Shown: piece after piece, positions 1-10,909 of the stretch | Layout of the letters: each line of letters opens with the position of its first letter | Position numbering within the stretch: the stretch's first letter is position 1 | Assembly (NCBI RefSeq): GCF_000317595.1 | Contig: NZ_AEJC01000490.1 | Span: 1-64,000, forward strand | Direction: 5' to 3' | DNA from: Streptomyces ipomoeae 91-03 | GTDB lineage: Bacteria > Actinomycetota > Actinomycetes > Streptomycetales > Streptomycetaceae | Length of the DNA stretch: 64,000 bases | Program-made: the position numbers and the translations under genes | Notes under the pieces: model-generated | Databases searched by the model: none | What the model saw: the letters and a program-made list of their open reading frames with translations, nothing else | What the model was told of the DNA's origin: nothing

Positions 1-27
1 CTTCACATCAAGTGCCTGCTCTGTCGA

Positions 28-1143
<1,116 letters not shown>

Positions 1144-1160
1144 CTATACATGCCGGTGTT

Positions 1161-1188
1161 GTCCGTACCCGCCGGTAGGGGTACGGAC
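1161..1188. promoter_or_regulatory. Perfect 10-bp inverted repeat upstream of gap
   Basis: The arms GTCCGTACCC and GGGTACGGAC flank an 8-base loop. The repeat lies 129 bp upstream of the gap start and 103 bp past the stop of the carboxypeptidase gene, both read leftward. No T tract follows it. It could be a factor-independent terminator for the upstream gene or an operator for gap; the sequence alone does not decide. Confidence 0.55.
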
Positions 1189-1290
1189 CGCCCTGGTTTT
1201 GCAAGGTGATTACCTTTTGAGCGGCCGTCCGATCATCTGATTCCAGACGTTCGGGGAGGCCTCTTGTCAGCTGATCGGAGCAGCCGGCGC

Positions 1291-4245
1291 TCAGTTCTTC
1301 AGGGCCGCCAGCGCCTTGCCGATCAGTGCCGTTCGGTCGGCCGCCAGGGTCACCTGCTCCAGGCCGAAGCCCAGCAGCACGGTGTCCTTCGTGGTGACCG
1401 CTCCGTACGTCTTGAACAGCTCACCGGACAGACCCCACTCGTTGACGACCGCCGGGCTGCCCGCGGGCGGGCCCGGGGTACTCCAGGCGCCGAGGGAGGT
1501 CTCGAAGCCCTCGACGGCACCGGCCGTGCCGCCGATGACGACCGTGGCGTTGTCGGCGAGGAGGCCGCGACCGCCGCTACCGGGGTCGGTGATGTAGCTG
1601 AGCGACACCTCGACCGTCTTGCCGGCGTAGGCGGACAGGTCGAACTCGACCTGCTGCCAGCCGTCGGAGGCCCCGGTGAAGCTGTTCCAGGAGCCGCTGG
1701 TACCGGTGGGCGTGCACCCGCCGGAGCCCAGGGTCAGATACCGCTTCAGGGCCGGGTGGGCCTTGATGAAGTACCCGGCCTCGCACTCGACGGGCACGGC
1801 GGTGGAGGTGGCGCCGCCGGCCTCCGGCAGCGTCGTCCAGTCGTCCGCCCCGGCCGTGTGCGCCTCCAGGACCGCGTGGTCGTAGCCCTCCTCGGTGCTC
1901 CACAGGAGCTGGGTGCGCAGGGTGGGCTTGTCGGCGGCGCTCACCGAGGTGAGGTCGATGGTGCGGGTGAGACGGTTCCAGGCGTAGTCGGAGTGCGTGA
2001 CGGCCGCCATGGACGCGCCCGCGTACGGGCCGTACGGGTTGGTGGTCCCCGGGTACTGGCCCGCCCCGGCGCTCGCGAACTGCGGGAACGTCTCCGTGGG
2101 CAGGGCGTCCGAGGTGAGGCCGAAGGATCCGGCGGTGTCCAGCGGGTTGCCCGGCGCGGCACCGAGGGCACCGGTGACGCCCGCCAGCTTGCCGCTGCCC
2201 GCGAAGGCGGTGACGTTCGGCAGGGACGTACGGCTGTAGGCGCCCAGGTAGTACTGACTGAAGTCGTTCGACAGGGTGCCGCCGCCGAGGTCGACGGAGC
2301 CGCCGGCGCTCTCGCCCGCCTCGATCAGCTTGCCGCCCTCGTTGAGGTAGGCGCGCAGTTCCACCTGGGTGGCCACGCCCGGGCGCACGGCGCCCGTGTA
2401 GTGAACGACCTGCTTGAAGTGCTTCAGTACGCCGAGCGCGTCGGGTGCGCCCTGGGTCGCGACGTCCCAGACGAGCGCCTTCTTGCCGTTGGCCTTCAGC
2501 GCGTTCACATACGCCTGGGCCTGGGTCTGGGCCGCGCCCTCCTCGGCGACGACGAGCGTGTCGGCCTTGGGGCGTTCGGCGATGGTGTACGTGAAGCGCT
2601 CGCTGCGAGTGGGCTTGCCGCCCTTCGTCCTGCCGGTGAACCAGACCTCGACCTTGTCGCCGGGCTCGCCGCCTCGCACCTTGGCCCGGTACTCGTCGAA
2701 GTAGAGGTTGTCCTCACCGCCGAACGTCTCACCGCCCTTCCAGGCCTTGAGCGTCCGGTCGTGGGTACGGCCGCCGTTGACGCGGTACTTCATCTCCTTG
2801 TCGCGCACGGACTTGCGTACGACGACGGAGATCTCCTGGTCGGCGCCGCGCGAGTACGACGTGGTGAAGCCGGCCGGGGTGAAGTCGGGGGCGTCGAGGC
2901 CGACCGAGGACTTGGGCTGGTCGGGCCTGGCCGCGGTCTCGGCGACGGAGAGCGCGAACGGGATGTTCTTCTGGAACTCCTGCTGGATCAGCTTCTCGTC
3001 GTCCGGGAACGTGAAGACGGAGGCGCAGTCCTCGGGCTTCCAGGCGTCGTCCGGGTCGATGTTCGACGCCGTCTGGCAGGTCGACATCTCCGGGGTGAAC
3101 ATCGCCGTGCCGTTGACGTTGGCCGCGTGGCCGTCCGCCTCACCGTTGGTGGTGTACAGCTCGGAGGAGAGCTGGGGGTGGTAGCCGGGGATCGCGGGGT
3201 TCTCCGGTGTTCCGGCCAGCGCCTTGTAGAGCACGTCGTCCGGGGTGGGCGTGGCCACCTGCCAGCCGACTCCGTAGAGGATCAGTTCGGCGGCGGAGTG
3301 GTAGTTGATGCCGTACTCGAAGCCGATGCGCCGCTCGAAGGCGTCCAGGGCCTTTGTCTCGGGCTCCGAGTCGGGGCCGGCGCCGCGATAGGTCTCGCTG
3401 GTGGGGTAGGGGGACGAACCCTCGTTGTCGTAGCCCCACTTGTAGGCGAAGTTGCGGTTGAGGTCGACGCCGTCGCCGACGGTGATGGCGCCGTCGCCGT
3501 TGACGTCCCGCAGGTTCTTGCGCCACTGGCGGTTGGCGTCCGCCTGGTGCGTGAAGTCGTAGCCGTCCGGGTTGGCGGTGATCACGAACCACAGCTCGGT
3601 GGTGTCGACGATCTTCTTGATCCGCTTGTCCGTCTTGTAGTTGTCCAGGTAGTAGTGCATCAGGCGCCGGGTCATCTCCGGCGTGATCCACTCGCGCGCG
3701 TGCTGGTTGGACAGGTACAGGACGGAGGGCTTGACGCCGTCCTTGGTCTTCTTCGCGTTCTTGGTCAGTTTGAGCGCGAGGATGTCCTGCCCCTGGAGGG
3801 TCTTGCCGATGGAGACCACCTTGGTCAGGGACGGGTTCTCCTGGCCCGTCCGGATGATCTCCTCCTTGATGTTGCCGGCGCCGCTGTACGGGCGGTAGAC
3901 GCCGTCGCCGGCGGCGGCCACCCGGGCCTCGGCCTTGCGGGTGAGCTTGTGCTCCTTGAGCTCGACGCCCTTGTCCTCCAGGGCCGCCGCCTGCTTGTCG
4001 GTGAGGTAGACCTCGACCGAGGCGGTGCCCTTCTTCGGCGCCTGCTCGCTGAGTTCATGGCCGTCCTGGCCGGCCGCGAGCAGCAGCGGAACCTGCTGCT
4101 TCGTCACCTCGGCGCGGAAGACCTTGACTTCTTCCGTCTCCGTGGAACCGTCGTTCTCGGCCGCCTGGGCGAGTGGCGCGAAGCCCGCACCGCCGCCCAG
4201 CAGAAGCGCGCCCGCGGCGAGGATCGATCTGGCTCTTCGTCTCAT
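1291..4245 (-). CDS. Secreted M14 zinc carboxypeptidase, large multidomain
   Basis: A predicted exported metallocarboxypeptidase of 984 residues. A signal peptide (MRRRAR, hydrophobic stretch, ALAQA-type cleavage near residue 28) begins at the ATG at 4245, which has an AAGGGGGG ribosome binding site. The M14 domain shows the zinc motif HAREW (His182, Glu185), the substrate-binding segments NPDGYDF and DLNRNF, the third zinc ligand region GINYHS and the catalytic Glu in FTPEMST. After about residue 430 come beta-rich modules of the kind found in secreted proteases (immune-inhibitor-A-like), probably binding or prosegment functions. It likely trims peptides outside the cell for nutrition. The upstream TGACATGAG region may hold its promoter, but I see no clear -35/-10 pair. 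Confidence 0.93.
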   Translation of the reverse strand: MRRRARSILAAGALLLGGGAGFAPLAQAAENDGSTETEEVKVFRAEVTKQQVPLLLAAGQDGHELSEQAPKKGTASVEVYLTDKQAAALEDKGVELKEHKLTRKAEARVAAAGDGVYRPYSGAGNIKEEIIRTGQENPSLTKVVSIGKTLQGQDILALKLTKNAKKTKDGVKPSVLYLSNQHAREWITPEMTRRLMHYYLDNYKTDKRIKKIVDTTELWFVITANPDGYDFTHQADANRQWRKNLRDVNGDGAITVGDGVDLNRNFAYKWGYDNEGSSPYPTSETYRGAGPDSEPETKALDAFERRIGFEYGINYHSAAELILYGVGWQVATPTPDDVLYKALAGTPENPAIPGYHPQLSSELYTTNGEADGHAANVNGTAMFTPEMSTCQTASNIDPDDAWKPEDCASVFTFPDDEKLIQQEFQKNIPFALSVAETAARPDQPKSSVGLDAPDFTPAGFTTSYSRGADQEISVVVRKSVRDKEMKYRVNGGRTHDRTLKAWKGGETFGGEDNLYFDEYRAKVRGGEPGDKVEVWFTGRTKGGKPTRSERFTYTIAERPKADTLVVAEEGAAQTQAQAYVNALKANGKKALVWDVATQGAPDALGVLKHFKQVVHYTGAVRPGVATQVELRAYLNEGGKLIEAGESAGGSVDLGGGTLSNDFSQYYLGAYSRTSLPNVTAFAGSGKLAGVTGALGAAPGNPLDTAGSFGLTSDALPTETFPQFASAGAGQYPGTTNPYGPYAGASMAAVTHSDYAWNRLTRTIDLTSVSAADKPTLRTQLLWSTEEGYDHAVLEAHTAGADDWTTLPEAGGATSTAVPVECEAGYFIKAHPALKRYLTLGSGGCTPTGTSGSWNSFTGASDGWQQVEFDLSAYAGKTVEVSLSYITDPGSGGRGLLADNATVVIGGTAGAVEGFETSLGAWSTPGPPAGSPAVVNEWGLSGELFKTYGAVTTKDTVLLGFGLEQVTLAADRTALIGKALAALKN

Positions 4246-4435
4246 GAACCCCCCTTGGCGTGGTCCGCCACAGTGGCGAACCCACGCCAGGCTCATGTCA
4301 GTTCTGAGTCAAGTCAAGGGGGTCACACAGGCCACACAAGGATTTCACGCCGCAAGCGGAACGCCGGTGCCGATCACTACAACTAAGCGTCGGCACCGGC
4401 GAGTTGGTCCGTCCGGGGTGGAGGATGACAGGGCG

Positions 4436-5425
4436 TCACCCGGCGAGGTTATCGGCCATCTCCTCGGTGAGGCTGGCCTCGGTCCCCGGGATGCCGAGGT
4501 CCTGCGCGCGCTTGTCCGCCATGGCCAGCAGTCGGCGGATACGGCCCGCGACGGCGTCCTTGGTGAGCGGCGGGTCGGCGAGCGCGCCCAGCTCCTCCAG
4601 GGAGGCCTGCTTGTGCTCCATGCGCAGCCGGCCGGCGGCGGCGAGGTGCTCGGGGACGTCGTCGCCGAGGATCTCCAGGGCGCGGCCCACGCGGGCACCG
4701 GCGGCGACGGCGGCGCGGGCCGAGCGGCGCAGGTTGGCGTCGTCGAAGTTGGCGAGCCGGTTCGCGGTGGCGCGGACCTCGCGGCGCATCCGCCGCTCCT
4801 CCCAGGCCAGCACGGACTCATGGGCGCCGAGCCGGGTCAGCAGCGCGCCGATCGCGTCGCCGTCGCGGACGACCACCCGGTCCACGCCCCGTACCTCGCG
4901 GGCCTTCGCGGCGATCGACAGCCGGCGGGCCGCGCCGACCAGCGCGAGCGCGGCCTCCGGGCCCGGGCAGGTCACCTCCAGGGAGGACGAGCGGCCGGGC
5001 TCGGTGAGGGAGCCGTGTGCCAGGAAGGCGCCGCGCCAGGCGGCCTCGGCGTCACAGGTGGCCCCGGAGACGACCTGCGGGGGCAGGCCCCGGATGGGGC
5101 GGCCCCGGCCGTCCACCAGACCGGTCTGGCGGGCCAGCTGGTCGCCGCCCGCGACCACGCGCACGACATAGCGCGAGCCGCGGCGCAGTCCGCCGGGTGC
5201 CATCACGATCAGTTCGGAGCTATGACCGAAGATCTCCAGGATGTCCCGCTTGAGCCGACGCGCCGCCATCGCCGTGTCCAGCTCCGCCTCGATCACGATG
5301 CGACCGCTCACCAGGTGCAGCCCGCCCGCGAACCGCAGGATCGCCGAGACCTCCGCCTTTCTGCAGCAGGTCCGGGTGACGGGTAGCCGGGAGATCTCGT
5401 CCTTCACCGCTGCCGTCATCGCCAT
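4436..5425 (-). CDS. whiA: WhiA sporulation and division regulator
   Basis: WhiA is a DNA-binding protein needed, together with WhiB, for sporulation-septation gene expression in aerial hyphae. It combines a LAGLIDADG homing-endonuclease-like domain (N-terminal two thirds, no nuclease function) with a C-terminal helix-turn-helix seen here around [21 protein letters not shown]. The 329-residue product begins [15 protein letters not shown] as in other streptomycetes. Its start overlaps the 3' end of yvcK by 10 bases, so it is the last gene of the uvrC-rapZ-yvcK-whiA run. Known WhiA genes also have an internal promoter that rises during sporulation; I could not mark one by eye. Confidence 0.97.
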   Translation of the reverse strand: MAMTAAVKDEISRLPVTRTCCRKAEVSAILRFAGGLHLVSGRIVIEAELDTAMAARRLKRDILEIFGHSSELIVMAPGGLRRGSRYVVRVVAGGDQLARQTGLVDGRGRPIRGLPPQVVSGATCDAEAAWRGAFLAHGSLTEPGRSSSLEVTCPGPEAALALVGAARRLSIAAKAREVRGVDRVVVRDGDAIGALLTRLGAHESVLAWEERRMRREVRATANRLANFDDANLRRSARAAVAAGARVGRALEILGDDVPEHLAAAGRLRMEHKQASLEELGALADPPLTKDAVAGRIRRLLAMADKRAQDLGIPGTEASLTEEMADNLAG

Positions 5426-6486
5426 GGGCCGATCCTTCCATGCATCCGAAAAATACGGTCGTACGCGGCGGCCAACAGCTCCGGATCGTGCCGCGGAGAT
5501 CCATCGGTCCGGGCCACCGGCGCCAGCTCGACCGCGGCGCCGAACCGTTCGGCGGCGTCGGTCAGGGATTCGCGGTCGGGCACGGCGGCCTTGTCGGCCA
5601 GCACCACGTCCAGGGCGAGTTTAGGGGCGTGTCGTGCCAAAACCTCCAAATGACGCTGCGGGGAGAAGCCATCGGTTTCTCCCGGCTGCGGGGCGAGGTT
5701 CAGGGACAGCACGAGTCTGGCCTTGGTCTCGGTGAGGGCGTCCAGCAGCTCGGGCACGAGCAGGTGCGGGATCACCGACGAGAACCAGGAGCCGGGACCG
5801 AGGACCACCCAGTCCGCGTCCAGGACCGCCTCGACGGCCTCGGGCACGGCGGGCGGATCATGCGGTACGAGATGCACGGACTGCACCTCGCCGGGGGTGA
5901 GCGCGACGGTCGCCTGTCCCCGTACGGTCTCGATCTCGTCCGGACGCTCCGGGTCGTGGCCCTTGACCAGGGCCTGCAGCTCCAGGGGTACGGCGGACAT
6001 GGGCAGGACGCGGCCCTGGGCGCCCAGGAGCCTGCCGACCAGGTCGAGGGCCTGGACGTGGTCGCCGAGCTGCTCCCAGAGGGCGACGATCAGCAGGTTC
6101 CCGACCGCGTGCTCGTGCAGGTCGCCCTTGGACTGGAAGCGGTGCTGGATGACACGGGCCCAGGTCTGACCCCAGTCGTCGTCGCCGCACAGCGCGGCCA
6201 GCGCCTTGCGCAGATCACCGGGCGGCAGGACACCCAGCTCGTCCCTCAGGCGTCCGCTGGAGCCGCCGTCGTCGGCCACGGTGACGACGGCGGTGAGGTC
6301 GCCGGTGATCCGGCGCAGGGCGGCGAGCGAGGCGGACAGGCCCATGCCGCCGCCGAGCGCGACGACCTTGGGCTGGGCGCCCCGGCGGCGGGGCCTCGCC
6401 CCCCGCGCCTCGGCGGGCCTGCCCGCGCGGGCCTCGGGGGTGACCCGGCGCAGCCTGCTCAGCCGCAGGGCAGCACGTCCGGTCAC
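5416..6486 (-). CDS. yvcK: YvcK/CofD-like gluconeogenesis factor
   Basis: A 356-residue member of the CofD/YvcK family. These bind UDP-sugars and influence carbon flux and cell-wall metabolism in Gram-positive bacteria. The nucleotide-binding motif [13 protein letters not shown] follows a basic, disordered N-terminus of about 35 residues, and [11 protein letters not shown] and [11 protein letters not shown] are further family signatures. The GTG start at 6486 overlaps the rapZ stop (GTGA), implying translational coupling. The same reading frame continues upstream through rapZ, but that part is antisense-type noise and not protein. The conserved pairing with rapZ and whiA suggests a role linking metabolism to cell division or sporulation. 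Confidence 0.94.
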   Translation of the reverse strand: MTGRAALRLSRLRRVTPEARAGRPAEARGARPRRRGAQPKVVALGGGMGLSASLAALRRITGDLTAVVTVADDGGSSGRLRDELGVLPPGDLRKALAALCGDDDWGQTWARVIQHRFQSKGDLHEHAVGNLLIVALWEQLGDHVQALDLVGRLLGAQGRVLPMSAVPLELQALVKGHDPERPDEIETVRGQATVALTPGEVQSVHLVPHDPPAVPEAVEAVLDADWVVLGPGSWFSSVIPHLLVPELLDALTETKARLVLSLNLAPQPGETDGFSPQRHLEVLARHAPKLALDVVLADKAAVPDRESLTDAAERFGAAVELAPVARTDGSPRHDPELLAAAYDRIFRMHGRIGPWR

Positions 6487-7535
6487 TCGCGCCCCATGTC
6501 CCGGTGCACGACCACGGTCTCGACGCCCTGGGAGGACAGACGGGCGGCCAGCTTCTCGGCGGTGGCGACCGAGCGGTGCTTGCCGCCGGTGCAGCCGACC
6601 GCGATGGTCACATACCGCTTGCCCTCGCGGCGGTACCCGGCGGCGATCATCTGGAGCAGCTCGGAGTAGCGGTCGAGGAACTCCTTGGCGCCGGGCTGGT
6701 TGAAGACGTACGCGGAGACCTCCTCGTTGAGGCCGGTGTACGGGCGCAGCTCCGGGACCCAGTGCGGGTTGGGCAGGAAGCGCATGTCCACGACCAGGTC
6801 GGCGTCGACCGGGAGGCCGTACTTGAAGCCGAAGGACATGACGGTGGCCCGCAGCTCGGGCTCCTCCTCGCCGGCGAACTGGGCGTCCATCTTGGCGCGC
6901 AGCTCGTGCACGTTCAGGCTGGAGGTGTCGATCACCAGGTCGGCGTCGCCGCGCAGCTCGCGCAGCAGCTCCCGCTCGGCGGCGATGCCGTCGACGATGC
7001 GGCCGTCGCCCTGGAGGGGGTGCGGGCGGCGCACCGACTCGAAGCGGCGCACCAGGGCGTCGTCGGAGGACTCCAGGAAGACGATCCGCCGGGTGACGTT
7101 CTTCGTCTCCAGGTCGGCGAGGGAGTCGCGCAGGTTGTCGAAGAAGCGCCGGCCGCGGACGTCGACGACGACCGCGATCCGCGCCACGTTGCCCTGGGAG
7201 CGGGCGCCCAGCTCCACCATGGTGGGGATCAGCGCGGGTGGCAGGTTGTCGACGACGAACCAGCCGAGGTCCTCCAGACACTTGGCGGCCGTGGACCGTC
7301 CGGCGCCGGACATGCCGGAGATGATGACCAGCTCGGGGATGGCCGTCTCGGGGACCCCGGCTGTTTCGATGCCCGTACTCACGTGTGCTCCGTCTTCCTG
7401 TGGCGCTGGGTGCTGCGAGGCATGGTCGCCCGCGGCGCTGTGCGCTTCCCCGCGCTGTGCTGTGTGCTCGTCGTGCTCTTCTTCCGGACGCTCGAAGCGC
7501 TCCGGAGGTTCTGGGCGCTCGTCGTGCTCGGTCAT
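6483..7535 (-). CDS. rapZ: RapZ-type nucleotide-binding RNase adapter
   Basis: A homologue of E. coli RapZ/B. subtilis YvcJ, 350 residues. In E. coli RapZ presents the small RNA GlmZ to RNase E to control glucosamine-6-phosphate synthesis; the actinomycete role is not settled. A Walker A motif GMSGAGRS is at about residues 74-81, followed by the Walker-B-like [10 protein letters not shown] and the C-terminal [10 protein letters not shown] motif. The first 65 residues are acidic, proline/glutamate-rich and probably disordered. The ATG at 7535 overlaps the uvrC stop (ATGA), so it is translationally coupled to uvrC and probably shares its damage-responsive promoter. Confidence 0.95.
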   Translation of the reverse strand: MTEHDERPEPPERFERPEEEHDEHTAQRGEAHSAAGDHASQHPAPQEDGAHVSTGIETAGVPETAIPELVIISGMSGAGRSTAAKCLEDLGWFVVDNLPPALIPTMVELGARSQGNVARIAVVVDVRGRRFFDNLRDSLADLETKNVTRRIVFLESSDDALVRRFESVRRPHPLQGDGRIVDGIAAERELLRELRGDADLVIDTSSLNVHELRAKMDAQFAGEEEPELRATVMSFGFKYGLPVDADLVVDMRFLPNPHWVPELRPYTGLNEEVSAYVFNQPGAKEFLDRYSELLQMIAAGYRREGKRYVTIAVGCTGGKHRSVATAEKLAARLSSQGVETVVVHRDMGRE

Positions 7536-9730
7536 GTCTCCTGTCCCGATCGCCGGTCCGGGGCGCCCGCGGCCACGGGCTCCCCAGAGGGGTCCGCCGT
7601 CGTTCCGGGTTCCTCCTCCTCCATGATCTCCCCAGTGGCCGTGTTCACGGCGGGTGCGGCCGAGGCCGCCTGGGCGAGGGCCGCGGCGATCGTCTCGGCC
7701 GTCTTGCGGCCTATGCCGGGGACCTCGCAGATCTGGTCGAGGGTCGCGGAACGCAGCTTCTTCAGCGAACCGAAGTGCTTGAGCAGCGCCTGCTTACGGG
7801 TGTCGCCGAGCCCCGGTACGTCGTCCAGGGGGCTCGACCGGAAGCGCTTGGCCCGTTTGGTGCGCTGGTAGGTGATGGCGAAGCGGTGCGCCTCGTCGCG
7901 GACCCGCTGGAGCAGATACAGGCCCTCGCTGGTGCGGGGCAGCACCACCGGGTCGTCCTCGCCGGGCACCCAGACCTCCTCCAGCCGCTTGGCGAGCCCG
8001 CACACCGCGATGTCGTCGATGCCCAGCTCGTCGAGCGCCCGCTGGGCGGCGGCGACCTGCGGCTGACCGCCGTCGACCACGACCAGCTGGGGCGGGTAGG
8101 CGAAGCGCTTGGGGCGGCCGTCGTCGTCCTTGAGGGCGTTGGCCGAACCGGCGAGACCGCTGGTGGGGCCGCCGAGACCGTTCATGGGGCCGCCGAGACC
8201 GTCCCCGGAGTCGCCGGACCCGCTCGCGGTGAGGTCGGAGCCGCTGCCGGAGGCATCGGAGCCGTTCCTCGTGGTGTCGGTGCCGTTCCCCGCGGTGTCG
8301 GTGCCGTCGTCCATCCACTCGCCGGTCTTCTCCTTCTCGGCGAGGTAGCGCCTGAAGCGGCGGGTGATGACCTCGTGCATCGAGCGGACGTCGTCCTGCC
8401 CCTCGAAGCCCTTGATCTGGAAGCGGCGGTACTCGCTCTTGCGGGCCAGCCCGTCCTCGAACACGACCATGGAGGCCACCACGTCGTCGCCCTGGAGGTG
8501 GGAGATGTCGTAGCACTCGATCCTGAGCGGGGCGCTGTCCAGGGCGAGGGCGTCGGCGATCTCCTCCAGGGCCCGGGAGCGGGTGGTGAGGTCGGAGGCG
8601 CGCTTGGTCTTGTGCAGGGCGAGCGACTGCTGGGCGTTGCGCTGCACGGTCTCCATGAGGGCCTTCTTGTCGCCCCGCTGCGGAACGCGCAGGGAGACAT
8701 TGGAGCCGCGGCGCCCGGTGAGCCACTCCTGGACGGGCTCGACGGGGTCGGGCAGCGCCGGGACCAGGACCTCCTTGGGCACCGAGTCGCCGGTCTCCTC
8801 GCCGTAGAGCTGCTGGAGCGCGTGTTCGACGAGATCACCGGTGGTGACGGCCTCGACCTTGTCGGTGACCCAGCCGCGCTGGCCGCGCACCCGCCCGCCG
8901 CGTACGTGGAAGATCTGGACGGCCGCCTCCAGCTCGTCCTCGGCGACGGCGATCAGGTCGGCGTCGGTCGCGTCGGCGAGCACGACCGCGTTCTTCTCCA
9001 TGGCCTTCTTCAGGGCCTCGATGTCGTCGCGCAGCCGGGCGGCCCGCTCGTACTCCATCTCCTCGGCCGCGTCCATCATCTGCTTCTCCAGACGACGGAT
9101 GTATGTGCCGGTGCGGCCGGCCATGAAGTCGCTGAACTCCTCGGCCAGCTCGCGGTGCTCCTCGGCGGAGATCCGCTCGACGCAGGGGGCCGAGCACTTG
9201 CCGATGTAGCCGAGCAGACAGGGCCGTCCGGTGCGGGTCGCGTTCTTGAAGACGCCGGCCGAGCAGGTGCGGACGGGGAAGACGCGCAGCAGCAGGTCCA
9301 CGGTGTCGCGGATCGCCCACGCGTGCGCGTACGGGCCGAAGTACCTGACGCCCTTCTTCTTGTGACCGCGCATCACCTGCACGCGCGGGTACTGCTCGTT
9401 CAGGGTGACGGCGAGGTACGGGTAGCTCTTGTCGTCGCGGTACTTGACGTTGAACCGGGGGTCGAACTCCTTGATCCAGGAGTACTCCAGCTGCAGCGCC
9501 TCGACCTCCGTGGACACCACGGTCCACTCCACGGAGACGGCCGTGGTGACCATCGTGCGGGTGCGCGGGTGGAGGCCCGCCAGGTCCTGGAAGTAGTTCG
9601 CCAGGCGCTGGCGCAGGCTCTTCGCCTTCCCGACGTAGATCACCCGACGGTGCTCGTCGCGGAACTTGTACACCCCGGGAGAGTCCGGGATCTGCCCCGG
9701 ACTGGGGCGATAGCTGGAGGGGTCGGCCAT
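7532..9730 (-). CDS. uvrC: Excinuclease ABC subunit C
   Basis: UvrC makes the 3' and 5' incisions flanking a lesion marked by UvrA and UvrB. The 732-residue product has an N-terminal GIY-YIG nuclease domain (GVY at 19-21, YVG at 32-34), a UVR motif around residues 210-240 for UvrB contact, the RNase H-like nuclease with YDISHLQG and [10 protein letters not shown], and tandem C-terminal helix-hairpin-helix motifs (DDVPGLG, CEVPGIG). A Gly/Ser/Asp/Asn-rich insertion of about 60 residues (roughly 472-530) interrupts the RNase H-like domain. The ATG at 9730 lies 7 bases after a TAGGGT -10 box, so the mRNA is probably leaderless. Confidence 0.98.
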   Translation of the reverse strand: MADPSSYRPSPGQIPDSPGVYKFRDEHRRVIYVGKAKSLRQRLANYFQDLAGLHPRTRTMVTTAVSVEWTVVSTEVEALQLEYSWIKEFDPRFNVKYRDDKSYPYLAVTLNEQYPRVQVMRGHKKKGVRYFGPYAHAWAIRDTVDLLLRVFPVRTCSAGVFKNATRTGRPCLLGYIGKCSAPCVERISAEEHRELAEEFSDFMAGRTGTYIRRLEKQMMDAAEEMEYERAARLRDDIEALKKAMEKNAVVLADATDADLIAVAEDELEAAVQIFHVRGGRVRGQRGWVTDKVEAVTTGDLVEHALQQLYGEETGDSVPKEVLVPALPDPVEPVQEWLTGRRGSNVSLRVPQRGDKKALMETVQRNAQQSLALHKTKRASDLTTRSRALEEIADALALDSAPLRIECYDISHLQGDDVVASMVVFEDGLARKSEYRRFQIKGFEGQDDVRSMHEVITRRFRRYLAEKEKTGEWMDDGTDTAGNGTDTTRNGSDASGSGSDLTASGSGDSGDGLGGPMNGLGGPTSGLAGSANALKDDDGRPKRFAYPPQLVVVDGGQPQVAAAQRALDELGIDDIAVCGLAKRLEEVWVPGEDDPVVLPRTSEGLYLLQRVRDEAHRFAITYQRTKRAKRFRSSPLDDVPGLGDTRKQALLKHFGSLKKLRSATLDQICEVPGIGRKTAETIAAALAQAASAAPAVNTATGEIMEEEEPGTTADPSGEPVAAGAPDRRSGQET

Positions 9731-9737
9731 GCAACAC

Positions 9738-9760
9738 ACCCTACTGGCGGCCACTGACAC
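9738..9760 (-). promoter_or_regulatory. RecA-NDp/PafBC-type damage promoter of uvrC
   Basis: Read on the minus strand the element is GTGTCAGTG, 8 bases, then TAGGGT. This matches the LexA-independent DNA-damage promoter consensus TTGTCRGTG-N8-TANNNT known from actinomycetes and activated by PafBC in mycobacteria. The -10 box ends 7 bases before the uvrC ATG, so transcription would start at or next to the start codon. Confidence 0.85.
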
Positions 9761-9876
9761 AGCGAGGGCCCGCGCCCGGAAGGGGCGCGGGGCCGTATGC
9801 CGCGTGGGCGCGACCAGCCACACAGAGCCCGCGGTCGCCGGACGGCAGCCACGACCGGGCTCTCAGGTGCCCGAAC

Positions 9877-10548
9877 TCAGCGCGTCTCCAAAAACGTCAG
9901 CACGGCAAGCACCCGCCGATGATCGTCCGGCTCCTCCGGCAACCGCAGCTTCCCCAGAATGCTGCGCACATGCTTCTCCACGGTCCCTTCGGTGACCCAC
10001 AGCCGCTTCCCGATCCCGGCGTTGGAGCGACCCTCGGCCATGAGGCCGAGGACTTCCCGCTCGCGGTTGCTCAGCATCGCCAGCGGATCGTCCCGGCGCT
10101 GCGCGGCGACCAGCTCCTGCACCAGCGACGGATCGACCACGGACCCGCCCCGGCGGATCCGGTCGAGGGTCTCCAGGAACTCGTCCACGACGGTGATCCG
10201 GCTCTTGAGCAGATAGCCGATGCTGCGGCCACCGGCCAGCAGCTCCAGCGCGTCCTCGACCTCGACGAACGCCGACAGGACCAGGATCCCCACGGCCGGA
10301 TGGCGCTCCCGGATCTCACGGGCCGCCTTCAGCCCCTCCGTGGACTGGGTCGGCGGCATGCGGATGTCGATGATCGCGATGTCCGGGTGTTTCGCCTCGA
10401 CGAGGTCCATGAGCCCGTCGGCGTCCCCGGCCTGGCCCACCACCTCGTAGCCGACGCGCTCGCAGAGGCTTGCCAGCCCCTCCCGCAGGAGCACGTCGTC
10501 GTCCGCGAGAACCACTCGTCCGAGCTCTGGATGCTGATCGGCGTCCAT
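9877..10548 (-). CDS. NarL/LuxR-family response regulator
   Basis: A 223-residue two-component regulator. The receiver domain (1-125) has the acidic pocket (VLADDD), phosphoacceptor Asp61 in IIDIRMPP and a conserved Lys in YLLKSR. The LuxR-type DNA-binding domain occupies about 152-215 (LSNREREVLGLMAEG, TVEKHVRSIL). The ATG at 10548 follows a GGGGGAAGG ribosome binding site. The NIT-domain kinase 361 bp upstream on the same strand is its likely partner. A TTCCGGCTAGCCG element 69 bp upstream is shared with the far end of this signalling island and is a candidate autoregulatory site. Confidence 0.93.
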   Translation of the reverse strand: MDADQHPELGRVVLADDDVLLREGLASLCERVGYEVVGQAGDADGLMDLVEAKHPDIAIIDIRMPPTQSTEGLKAAREIRERHPAVGILVLSAFVEVEDALELLAGGRSIGYLLKSRITVVDEFLETLDRIRRGGSVVDPSLVQELVAAQRRDDPLAMLSNREREVLGLMAEGRSNAGIGKRLWVTEGTVEKHVRSILGKLRLPEEPDDHRRVLAVLTFLETR

Positions 10549-10909
10549 GGTCTCGGCCTTCCCCCTTGCCCGACCTGTTCGGTTCTTCCCAGCAGCCTGC
10601 CCGAACTGGGGACTTACGGCTAGCCGGAAGCCTAGTTGGGGGAGGGCCGGGAGGACACCGGAACGTTTGAGCGTCATGCTCGAATCCGTGCAGTCGCAGA
10701 TGGATCCGCCGTCTCTGGCGAGGGGTGGCAGGTCATCGGCCGCAAGGCTGTCGGCCGAGCATCCGCGACTGGCCCGGCACGGCGGAACTCCCGCCACCGG
10801 GCCGGACGGCCGTCTCCGCTGTCCGACCTGACCGCCCGGGACGTACGCTCGCCACCGAGTCCAAGAACTCCCCCCTTGCTTGGGCCGCCAACGCGTACGC
10901 TTCGGGCGG
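10549..10909 (-). promoter_or_regulatory. 361-bp gap with TTCCGGCTAGCCG motif upstream of the regulator
   Basis: No credible gene lies in this gap between the kinase stop and the regulator start. On the minus strand at 10617-10629 it contains TTCCGGCTAGCCG, whose core is nearly the palindrome CCGGCTAGCCGG. CTAG is rare in such GC-rich DNA. The same sequence recurs at 17031-17043. The size of the gap suggests the regulator has its own promoter and is not only co-transcribed with the kinase. Confidence 0.6.

Noticed and set aside
1264-4386. A 1040-codon plus-strand frame opposite the carboxypeptidase
   Set aside because: Shadow of the minus-strand gene; Val/Gly/Arg-rich, no motifs, no ribosome binding site.
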